Shown here in pieces: positions 52,481 through 61,200 of a stretch of 64,000 nt of DNA. Source of the stretch: JAICYJ01 sp963766445 (GTDB taxonomy: Bacteria > Actinomycetota > Thermoleophilia > Gaiellales > JAICJC01); NCBI GenBank assembly GCA_963766445.1, contig CAVXZW010000015.1, positions 186,001 through 250,000 on the forward strand. The letters are read 5' to 3'. Both the position numbers and the translations under genes were made by a program. The notes under the pieces were generated by a model that saw only the letters and a list, made by a program, of their open reading frames with translations, was not told the origin of the DNA and did no database searches. Numbering within the stretch: position 1 is the stretch's first letter; the number at the start of each line of letters is the position of its first letter.

Positions 52481-53870
52481 CCACAGGCCCTCGCGGCAGG
52501 GGCTCACCCGGTGGCGAAACCGTGCCTGCCGGGAAGGTGAGCGTCACCGCAGCCCCACCGGCCGGCACGTTCCGGGCCTCGGCCCGGCCGCCGTGAGCCT
52601 CCGCGATCGCCCTGGCCAGAGCCAGTCCAAGGCCCGCGCCGGACGACCGGTTGTCGGTTCGGTTGAACGGCTGGAAGGCCGCCGCCAGCGCGGCATCGCC
52701 GAACCCGGGCCCGCTGTCCTGCACCGTGATCGACACGGTGCCGGCACCCGCTGTCTCGGTGACGGTCACGCGACCGCCGGCCGCACAGTGGCGGACGGCG
52801 TTGTCCAGCAGGTTGTCGATGGCCTGACGAACGCGCGTCGGATCGAGCTCCACGATCTCATCGCCGGCCCGCACCACCACCTCCAGGTCACGCTCGCGCG
52901 CCATCCCGGAGAAGGCGTCCGCACGCTCGCCGACCAGCCCCGCCAGCGAGGTTGGCACGCGCTCGACCGGCATCCCCCCTTCCACCGTCCGCGCGATCAC
53001 GAGCAACCCCTCTGCGATCGCGATCAGATGCCGGATCTCCGAGGCAGCCGACTCGAGCGCCTCGCGCAGCTCGTGCGGGCTGCGCGGGGCGGAAAGCGCC
53101 GAATCGACCTCGGCCTTGAGGATCGTGAGCGGCGTCCGCAGCTCGTGGCTGGCGTTGGCCGCAAACGTGCGCTCACGGCGAATCGCGGTCTGCAGCCGGT
53201 CGAAGGTCGCATTCACGGTCGTGGCCAGCACGGCCAGGCCGCGGTCGCCCGTGGGCACCGCGAGGCGCCGCGCCGGGTCGGCATCCGTGATCGCCGCGGC
53301 CTCGGCGCTCATGCGCCTCACCGGCCGCAGCGCCGCGCCCGCAAGCAGCCAGCCGATCAGCGAGGAGGCCAGCAGCGCGACCGGGAGCGCGACCGCGAAC
53401 AGCACCAGCAGCCGCGTCAACGCCTCGCGCGTATCGCTGAGCGTGGCCCCCACCACCAGGTACACACGCGCACCCCGCACCGCGGCCGGCACCTCCAGCA
53501 ACCGCGCCGTCTCCAGGCCCGGCGGCCGGCCGTCGGTCAGCCACGGCCGATCGTGCCGCAGTTCGGTGCGGCTGAGCAATGGCTCGCGTGCGACCGACCG
53601 GGTCGCCGCCAGGATGCGGCCATCGCCGCTCAGCAGCTGGGCGAACGACTCGTCGTTGTCGGCAAGGTGGCCGCTGGTCTGCGGAAGATCGCGCACCAGG
53701 TTGCCTCCAGCGATCAGCGCCTGCGCCCGGGCCCGCAGACCCATGTCGACCTCGGATCGCAGATCGCTGCGCACCTGGACGTACACGAAGCTAGCGACGG
53801 CCAGCGAAACCAGCGTCATGCCGGCGGCGAAGGCGAGTGTGAGCCGGGCTCTAAGCGACATCCGGCTCAC
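52464..53870 (-). CDS. Sensor histidine kinase (TcrY/PrrB-like)
   Basis: 468 residues. First helix (RARLTLAFAAGMTLVSLAV), an extracytoplasmic domain of about 120 residues, second helix, HAMP (LRPVRRMSAEAAAITDAD), HisKA with NASHELRTPLTIL, N box DNLLDNAVRH, G1 VQDSGPGFGD and G2 GAGLGLALARA. It overlaps its regulator gene by about 20 bases. Together with the divergent secreted-protein gene this forms a compact signalling unit. Confidence 0.92.
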   Translation of the reverse strand: MSRMSLRARLTLAFAAGMTLVSLAVASFVYVQVRSDLRSEVDMGLRARAQALIAGGNLVRDLPQTSGHLADNDESFAQLLSGDGRILAATRSVAREPLLSRTELRHDRPWLTDGRPPGLETARLLEVPAAVRGARVYLVVGATLSDTREALTRLLVLFAVALPVALLASSLIGWLLAGAALRPVRRMSAEAAAITDADPARRLAVPTGDRGLAVLATTVNATFDRLQTAIRRERTFAANASHELRTPLTILKAEVDSALSAPRSPHELREALESAASEIRHLIAIAEGLLVIARTVEGGMPVERVPTSLAGLVGERADAFSGMARERDLEVVVRAGDEIVELDPTRVRQAIDNLLDNAVRHCAAGGRVTVTETAGAGTVSITVQDSGPGFGDAALAAAFQPFNRTDNRSSGAGLGLALARAIAEAHGGRAEARNVPAGGAAVTLTFPAGTVSPPGEPLPRGPVASVRS

Positions 53871-54543
53871 GCCTGTCAGCTCCGATCCGATAGCCGACGC
53901 CCCGCACCGTCGTCAGGTTCTCACAGCCGAACGGCCGGTCGACCTTGTCGCGCAGCCGGCCAACGTAGACGTCGATGATGTTGGAGTCGCCGCGGTAGCC
54001 GCTCTCCCACACTGCTTCGATCAGCCGCTCCCGGGACAGCACCGCACAGCGGTTGCGCATCAGGAACTCGAGCAGGGCGAATTCCTTGGTTGTCAGCTCG
54101 ATCGGTGTCCCTGCCCGGGCGACCGTGTGGGCGGCCGGATCGAGGCGCAGCGAGCCGGCCGACAGCACAGCCGGCCGCTCGATCGCCCCACGCCGCGCCA
54201 GCGCCCGCAGGCGCGCGAACAGCTCGGGGAACTCGAACGGTTTGGTCAGGTAGTCGTCGGCCCCCCGATCGAGACCTTCCACGCGGTCATCCAAATCATC
54301 CCGTGCGGTCAGCACCAGCACCGGCGTCCAGCAGCCCCGCTGCCGCAGCCCACTGCACACATCCAGCCCGTCCAGATCGGGTAGTCGCAGGTCGAGCACG
54401 ATGCCGTCGTAGGACGCGCGGGACGCCATTCGCAGAGCCTCGGCGCCGCTGCCGGTGGCGTCGACGGCATAGCCCTCCTCGCGCAGCCGCCCGGCGATGA
54501 TCTCGCTCAGCCTCGTTGCATCCTCGACGACAAGAATCCGCAC
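53851..54543 (-). CDS. OmpR/PhoB-family response regulator
   Basis: 230 residues from GTG 54543. Receiver: ILVVEDATRLSEI, Asp in IVLDLRLPDLDG, LVLTARDDLDD and DDYLTKPFEF. Winged helix: ELTTKEFALLEFLM, SRERLIEAVWE, NIIDVYVGRLRDKVD and TVRGVGYRIG. The frame continues upstream to 54819 without receiver similarity. A TTCA direct repeat in the gap to the divergent gene is a possible target. Confidence 0.92.
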   Translation of the reverse strand: MRILVVEDATRLSEIIAGRLREEGYAVDATGSGAEALRMASRASYDGIVLDLRLPDLDGLDVCSGLRQRGCWTPVLVLTARDDLDDRVEGLDRGADDYLTKPFEFPELFARLRALARRGAIERPAVLSAGSLRLDPAAHTVARAGTPIELTTKEFALLEFLMRNRCAVLSRERLIEAVWESGYRGDSNIIDVYVGRLRDKVDRPFGCENLTTVRGVGYRIGADRREPDVA

Positions 54544-54606
54544 GCAGCGACCTCCACGACCAGTGTACGGCGGCCTGCGTGATGTGCGGAAAACCCGATC
54601 CGCTGC

Positions 54607-54628
54607 TTTCATCCGCCGTTCAGATCGC
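54607..54628. promoter_or_regulatory. Two 11-bp direct repeats in the regulator/secreted-protein gap
   Basis: TTTCATCCGCC and GTTCAGATCGC are adjacent 11-base units sharing TTCA, the arrangement bound by PhoB/PhoP-type regulators in actinobacteria. They lie 48 bases before the secreted-protein gene and 64 bases before the response-regulator start, so both could be controlled. Confidence 0.45.
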
Positions 54629-54676
54629 CGTGGCAGGCTGGAGGCCCTTCCCGTATTCAGCCAGAGGAGCGCGATC

Positions 54677-55396
54677 ATGAACCGTCGATCCATCGTTCGT
54701 ACCTGCCTGCTCGGCGCCGGCATCCTCGTCGCCGCCGCGGCTTTCACAGACGGCCGCACCACCCCGGCCAACGCCGGCGGCGTCATCGACCCGGGGCACT
54801 TCGTGCGGCACATCACCAATCCCTACCTCCCGTATAAGCCGGGGTCACGCTGGGTCTACTCAGGCGTGAAGGACGGGGTCACGCAGCGCGACGTCGTCAC
54901 CGTGCGCCGGCGCACCAAGACGATCCTGGGGGTGACGGCCACCGTGATCACCGACGTCGCGACGCACCATGGCACGGTGCTCGAGCGCACCACCGACTGG
55001 TATGCCCAGGACGACCAGGGCAACGTCTGGTACCTGGGCGAGCGGACCGCGGACTACAGCGGCGGCGGGGTCGATACGTCGGGCTCCTGGCAGACCGGCG
55101 TTCACGGCGCCCGGCCTGGCATCGTCATGACCGCGCATCCACGGGTCGGGGACACCCACCGCCAGGAGTATCTCGCCGGACAGGCCGAGGACCAGTACTG
55201 GCTGGTCGACCTGAATCAGCATGTGACGGTGCCCTTCGGCGCATTCCCTCACGCCGCGCTCACGCTGGAGTGGTCACGCCTCGAGCCGAACGTGATCGAT
55301 CGCAAGCTCTACGTCCGAGGCATCGGTGTGGTCAGCGAACGCGCGGCACAGGGTCCACCGGAGGTCGCGGAACTGGTCAGCTTCTCCCACCCGTGA
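54677..55396 (+). CDS. Secreted protein of unknown function
   Basis: 239 residues with a Sec signal (RRSIVRTCLLGAGILVAAAA) and probable cleavage near ANAGG. The mature part is beta-rich: HITNPYLPYKPGSRWVYSG, VVTVRRRTKTILGVTATVI, TTDWYAQDDQGNVWYLGE and YVRGIGVVSERA. The pattern NPYLPYKPGSxWxY with WYAQDxxGNVWYLGE recurs in actinobacterial and proteobacterial hypothetical secreted proteins; I know no function. GAGGAG precedes the ATG. It is divergent from the two-component genes, and so a likely target. Confidence 0.82.
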   Translation: MNRRSIVRTCLLGAGILVAAAAFTDGRTTPANAGGVIDPGHFVRHITNPYLPYKPGSRWVYSGVKDGVTQRDVVTVRRRTKTILGVTATVITDVATHHGTVLERTTDWYAQDDQGNVWYLGERTADYSGGGVDTSGSWQTGVHGARPGIVMTAHPRVGDTHRQEYLAGQAEDQYWLVDLNQHVTVPFGAFPHAALTLEWSRLEPNVIDRKLYVRGIGVVSERAAQGPPEVAELVSFSHP

Positions 55397-55447
55397 GGCA
55401 CGTGGCCTCTTGCGAGGTCACCCGGGCAGGCTCGGTACGCTGCCTGG

Positions 55448-55978
55448 GTGACCATCAAGGAGCCGATCTGCGGGCAGCTCGTGTGCCTGGCCACGCTGTC
55501 TACGGACTCCGTCGGCGACTGGGTTCGCTGGATGGACGATCCCACCACCACCCGGTACCTCTACGCGCCAGGTGACCGGCCGGTGCAGCCGCACTCCCCC
55601 AGCTCCCTGCTCGACTGGGGGCGGCGCATCCTCAGCGATCCGGAGCGGGTGGTGTTCGCGCTGCGGCACCGTGAGAGCGACCGGCTGATAGGCGATGCCC
55701 GTCTCACCCCCGTCGGCCGCCGCCGGGCCAAGTTCTCGATCATGATCGGAGCCGCCGAGTTCCGAGGCCGCGGCATCGGCACCGAAGCCACCGCCATGGT
55801 CTGCCGGTTCGGGTTCGAGCAGCTGGGACTGCGCGAGATCACGCTCGAGGTCGACCCGCGCAACCAGGCCGCCGTGCATGCGTACCTCAAGGTCGGCTTC
55901 GAGCACGATGGCACCACGACGATGCGCCTGATGCCCAACCGGCTGGCCCGGGTTGAGCACGCGCCCGCCGCTCAGTAG
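55448..55978 (+). CDS. GNAT-family N-acetyltransferase (RimJ/RimL-like)
   Basis: 176 residues. WVRWMDDPTTTRYLY at the start, VFALRHRESDRLIGDARL, the acetyl-CoA loop FRGRGIGTEATAMVCRFGFE and ITLEVDPRNQAAVHAYLKVG then FEHDG are the RimJ/RimL pattern. Substrate could be a protein N-terminus or a small amine. GTG start, 51 bases after the secreted-protein gene. Confidence 0.9.
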   Translation: MTIKEPICGQLVCLATLSTDSVGDWVRWMDDPTTTRYLYAPGDRPVQPHSPSSLLDWGRRILSDPERVVFALRHRESDRLIGDARLTPVGRRRAKFSIMIGAAEFRGRGIGTEATAMVCRFGFEQLGLREITLEVDPRNQAAVHAYLKVGFEHDGTTTMRLMPNRLARVEHAPAAQ

Positions 55979-56010
55979 ACTGGGCGACCCAACCAGGAGC
56001 GCACACACAC

Positions 56011-56496
56011 ATGACGCCGTCCACGCAACACCGCGACCCGATCGCCCGGGCACTCTCGCTGGGCACGGACGGTCGCTCCGTCAAGGCCTGGGCCGAGGTG
56101 CTCAGCACCATCCCCCTGTTCACCGGCCTCTCCCAGCGGCACCTGCGGCGCGTGGCCGGCCAGGCAACCATGAAGCGCTACGCGCCCTACACGGCGATCG
56201 TGCGGGTCGATGATCCCGGTGACGCCTTCTTCGTGATCATGGACGGGTCGGCCGCGGTGCGCCGAACCGGCAAGCGCTCGGTGAAGCTGCGCCGCGGCGA
56301 CTTCTTCGGCGAGCTGGCGCTGCTCGATGCGGCGCCCCGTACGGCCACGGTCGAGGCCGAGTCCGAGGTGCTGACGATGCGCCTGGGGCGGACGGCGTTC
56401 CAGAAGGTGCTGGAAAGCGAGCCCAAGGTGGCGCTCGCGATGCTGCGGACGCTGGCGGCCCGTATGCGAGAGTCGGCTCCTTCGGCAGTGGACTGA
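56011..56496 (+). CDS. Cyclic nucleotide-binding domain protein
   Basis: 161 residues. After a 25-residue leader the CNB domain reads LSTIPLFTGLSQRHLRRVA, then DPGDAFFVIMDGSAAVRR, and the phosphate-binding cassette GDFFGELALLDAAPRTATVE with the conserved Glu and Arg that contact cyclic nucleotide. There is no output domain. It is 12 bases before a transporter fused to a second CNB domain and upstream of a double-cyclase protein, so it probably belongs to one signalling module. Confidence 0.9.
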   Translation: MTPSTQHRDPIARALSLGTDGRSVKAWAEVLSTIPLFTGLSQRHLRRVAGQATMKRYAPYTAIVRVDDPGDAFFVIMDGSAAVRRTGKRSVKLRRGDFFGELALLDAAPRTATVEAESEVLTMRLGRTAFQKVLESEPKVALAMLRTLAARMRESAPSAVD

Positions 56497-56508
56497 CCCG
56501 AGCCGGCC

Positions 56509-58156
56509 ATGCGGGCACTGACCCCCGTGGCGCGAGCGGTGCGGCTGGTGGGGCGGAGCCGTCGGCTGACATGGGCACAGGCCGCGTGGGCGGCGTACAT
56601 CACGGCCGAGCAGGGCCTCGAGATCGCGCTCGTGGTATTCGCCTACGGCCACGGCGGCATCGTCGCGGCAGGCCTGCTGGCGGCCGCGCGCTCGGCCGCC
56701 TCCGCGGTGACGGCACCGTTTACGGCGGGCCTCGGCGACCGCTTCGACCGGCGGCTGGTGCTGATCGCGGCGGCCCTGCTGACATCGGCCGTGGTGGCCT
56801 GCATGAGCCTCGCCGTGGCGACGGCCCACAGCCGCTGGCCGGTGTTCGTGCTGGCGGTGGCGGCGGCGGTGGTGATCCCCGTCTACCGGCCGGTGCAGGC
56901 CGCGCTGTTGCCGAGGCTGTCGGAGACCCCGGCCCAGCTCACCGCCGCAAACGTGATCGTGTCGATGCTCGAGGGCGTCGGCAACCTGGCCGGGCCGGCG
57001 CTGGCCGGCGGCCTGATCCTGTGGGCGGGGGCCGCCCCGGCATTCGCCGCGCTGGCGGCGCTGTCGTTCGCCACCGCGCTGGCGGTCAGCCGCGTGCCGA
57101 GCGCCCCGGCTGCGGCGCTCGCCGCCGGCGTGTCGCGCACCCGCCGCCTGCTGGCCGGCTTCGCGACGGTCGCGTCCAACGCCGACGTGCGGGTGCTGAT
57201 GGGCACCTTCGGCCTGTCGATGGTCGTATGGGGAGCGTTCTTCCAGGTGCTGGTGGTGGCAGTTGCGGTGCAGCGGCTCGGGTGCCGCACAGGGCGGGGC
57301 TGGGCTGCTGGCCTCGGCGGCCGGCGTCGGGGCGATCCTGGGCGCGATCGGATCGGCCGGCCTGGTCGGCCGGCCGCGCCTGGTGCCGGCCATGGCGGCC
57401 GGCCTGATCGCCTGGTCGGCGGCGCTGGTGGCGCTGGCCGTCACCACCGCCACCGTGGTCGCCTACGCCATGGTGATCGTGACGGGCACCGGCCTGGTGC
57501 TGATGGACGTGGTCACGTTCACCCTGTTGCAGCGGGCGGCCGACGACCGGCTGCTGGCGCGCGTGTTCGGGGTGCTGGAGAGCCTGATGCGCGCGGCGAT
57601 CGGCCTCGGCGCGTTGACGGTGGCGGCGCTGGCCTCGGTGACGTCGCTGTCGACCACGCTGGTGCTGGTGGGCGCGCTGCAGCCGATCGGCCTGCTGGTG
57701 GCGTGGCGCGGCCTCAGCCGGGTCGACCGGCTGGCGGCGGCGGACCCCGCCCGCGTCCGGCTGCTGCGCTCGGTCGAGCTGTTCTCGTTCCTGCCACCGG
57801 CCGAGATGGAGCGGGTGGCCAGCCACCTGCAGCGAATCGACGGCGAATCCGGTGACGTGCTGATGCGACAGGGTGATCGCGGTGATCGCGTCTTCCTGGT
57901 CGAGAGCGGCACCGTCGAGGTGATCAGCGACGGCTTCCACGTGACCGACCTCGGCCCCGGGTCGCTGGTGGGCGAGATCGCGCTGCTACGAGATGTGCCG
58001 CGCACCGCCACCGTGCGGGTGGCCGACGAGGCGGAGCTGTACGCGCTCGAACGGGACGAGTTCCTGCGGATCGTGACCGGCGACGTGACGGTTGCCGGCC
58101 AGGCCGGCGCAATCGCCGATGCCCGGCTCAGCGAGCTGGGCGAGCTGCAGGCCTGA
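56509..58156 (+). CDS. MFS transporter fused to a C-terminal cNMP-binding domain, frame broken once
   Basis: About 548 residues. Residues 1–410 are a major-facilitator domain with about 12 helices (for example AYITAEQGLEIALVVFAYG, GDRFDRRLVLIAAALLTSA, SAAGVGAILGAIGSAGLVG). From about 430, VELFSFLPPAEMERVASHLQ starts a CNB domain whose cassette GSLVGEIALLRDVPRTATVR retains Glu and Arg. The frame shifts near 57283 (CTCGGGTGCCGC); dropping one base joins VAVQRLG to AAQGGAGLL, and the span is 3n+1. A transporter gated by cyclic nucleotide is implied. It lies between a free CNB protein and a cyclase gene. Confidence 0.82.
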
Positions 58157-58227
58157 GCACATGGTTCCTGCGCGCGGCGTCCACGTTTACACTTGATCGT
58201 ACCGCCGTTCCTCTATCGAGGTATCAC

Positions 58228-61200
58228 GTGGCCAACGTCTCCACCGATCGCTCGTCGAAGCTGCGGCCATTCCTGCCGCGCCTGACCATTCGCTGGATCA
58301 GCGAGGAGCCGGACGTGCGGGTGCGGGCGCTCGAGGGGACGGTCGTGTTCGTCGACATCTCCGGCTTCACCAAGATGTCGGAGCGGCTGGCCCGGCTGGG
58401 CCGTGTCGGCGCCGAGGAGGTGACCGACGTCGTCGGCTTCGTGTTCCGGCAGCTGCTGGGAACGGCCTACGCCAACGGCGGCGGCCTGATCAAGTTCGGC
58501 GGGGACGCCCTGCTGCTGTTCTTCTCCGGTGAGCACCACGCGTCGGACGGCGTCGCCGCCGCGATCGGCATGCGGCGCACGCTCAGCGAGATGGGTGCGA
58601 TCGACACCTCGGCCGGCAAGGTTCGCCTGCGCATGTCGGTCGGCGTCCACTCCGGCGAGTTCCACTTCTTCCTGGTCGGCGAGCGCCACCGGGAACTGCT
58701 GCTGACCGGCCCCGGAGCGAGCACCGTGGTCGCCATGGAGGGCACGGCCGACGCGGGTGAAATCGTCGTCAGCCTTGACACCGCGGCACAGGTGCCGCCC
58801 GAGCTGCTCTCCCAGCGGAAGGGCGATGGCATCCGGCTGCGGCGCCACCTGCGGCCGGACGAGGCCAGGAACTACGAGCCCGATCCACAGCACGTGCCGC
58901 CGTCGGTGGATCTGGCGGAGTGCATCCCGGTCTCCCTGCGCGAGCTGCTGCTGACCGGGCACGGCGACCCGGAGCACCGTCGCGTCACCATCGGCTTCAT
59001 CCATTACGACGGCCTCGACGAGATGCTCGCCGCCCGCCCGGCCGAGGAGGTGGCCGACGCGCTGGAGGCGTTGGTGTCAGCTGCCCAGGCTGCCTGCGAG
59101 GCGCACGGCGTCACCTTCCTGGGCACCGATGTCGACCGTGACGGCGGCAAGCTGATCCTGGTGGCCGGCGCCCCCACCGCCAGCCCGGACGACGAGGCTC
59201 GTATGCTGGCGGCGCTGCGCGAGCTGCAGGCCGCCGAGCTGCGCATCCCGATCCGGGTCGGCGTCAACACCGGCCCGGTGTTCGCGGGCGATATCGGTCC
59301 GTCCTACCGGCGCACCTACACGGTCATGGGCGACGCCGTCAACCTGGCCGCCCGCGTGATGGGCAAGGCCGAGCCCGGCCAGATCCTGGCCTCGCAGAGC
59401 GTGCTGGACGCCTGCTCGGTGACCTTCGAGACGACCGAGCTCGACCCGTTCATGGTCAAGGGCAAGACGCTGCCGGTCTACGCATCGGTGATCGGCCGGC
59501 CGCTGGGGGCGAAGTCGACCGCGGACGAGCGCGAGCTGCCCATGGTGGGACGCGATTTCGAGACCGGGATCCTGCAGCGCGCCGTCCGCGCCGCGCTGGA
59601 GGGAGAGGGGTCGATTGTCGAGATCGTCGGCCCGCCCGGGATCGGAAAGACACGGATGCTGGCCGCGATGCGGGACGTGGCCGGCGAGATGCGGCTGCTG
59701 TCGGCCAGCTGCGACCTGTACAGCGCGTCGACTCCCTACGCGGCGCTGCGACCGCTGCTGCTGCAAGCGCTCGAGGTGGAACCGGACGCAGCGCGCGAGG
59801 TGACCGTGTCGCGGCTGATGCACGTGGTGTGGAACAGCGCCCCGGAGCTGTCCACGTGGCTGCCGTTGCTGGGTGTTCCGCTCGACCTGGACATGCCGAC
59901 GAACCCGGACGTCGAACAGCTCGGCCAGGAGTTCCGCCGGGCGAAGCTGAACGAGGTCGTGACGAAGCTCTTGAGCAACATCCTCAGCGGCCCGACGCTG
60001 ATCGCCATCGAGGACGCGCACTGGATGGACGAGGCGTCTGGCGACCTGCTGCTCCAGCTCTGCCGCGAGGTGACGGGGCGGGCCTGGCTGATCGGCGTCA
60101 CCCGGCGCAACGAGGCCTCGGGGTTTGCAGCGCCCGCCGGCGCCGCCACAGTGTCGCTGCCTCTCGACACGCTCGCCGAGGAGAAGGTGGTCGAGCTGCT
60201 GATCGCTGCAACCGAGGATTCGCCACTTCGCCCGCACGAGATGTCGATCCTCGCTCGCCGATCGGGCGGCAACCCGCTGTTCCTGCAGGAGCTGCTGAGC
60301 GCGACGCGTGTCGCGGGAACCACCGAGGGGCTGCCGGACACGGTGGAGGCGATGGTGACGGCGCAGATCGACCAGCTGGCGTCGGACGACCGCCGCCTGC
60401 TGCGCGTGGCGTCGGTGCTGGGGCTGCGATTCCGTTCCGGCCTCGCGGAGGAGCTGCTGGACGAGCCGGTCACCGGTCCGTCGGCGTGGCGTCGGCTGAG
60501 CGAATTCGTGACGCAGGATGGCGCCGGGTTCTACCGCTTCCGCCACGCGTTGATGCGCGACGCCGCGTACGAGGGGCTGGCGTACCGCCGGCGGCGAGAT
60601 CTGCACTTCCGCGCTGGCGAGACGATCGAGCGGGAGCGAGCGACCGACGACGCCGACCTCGACCTCCTGGCGCTGCACTTCTTCTACGGCGGCGTCCACG
60701 ACAAGGCGTGGCTGTACTCCCAGCGCGCGGGCGAGGCAGCCGAGGCGAAGTTCGCGATCGTGGAGGCGGCGGAGCATCTGGAGCGAGCGCTCCAAAGCAG
60801 GCGTCAGGTTCCCGGCGTCGATGCGACAACCTCTGCCGCGCTCTACGAGAAGCTCGGCGACCTCCGTGAGCGGATCGGCCAGTACCCCCAGGCCGCGAGC
60901 GCGTACACGACAGCGCGCAGGCTCCTGCAATCCGACACGGAATCGCTCGGCCGCCTGTTCTACAAGCACGCCACCGTGGCGGAGCGGGCGGGGAACTACG
61001 CCCAGGCGCTGCGATGGTTGAGGCGAGGGATGGATCAGCTGGAATCCACAGCCGGAGGCTCGGACGCGCAGCAGTATGCGCGGCTGATGGCGTTCTACGG
61101 CCTCATCCGCCATGTGCAGGGGCGCCGGCTCGATGCCGAGCGATGGCTGCGACGCGCAATCGAGGCGGCCCAGCAATCGAACGCGCTCGAGGCGCTGGCG

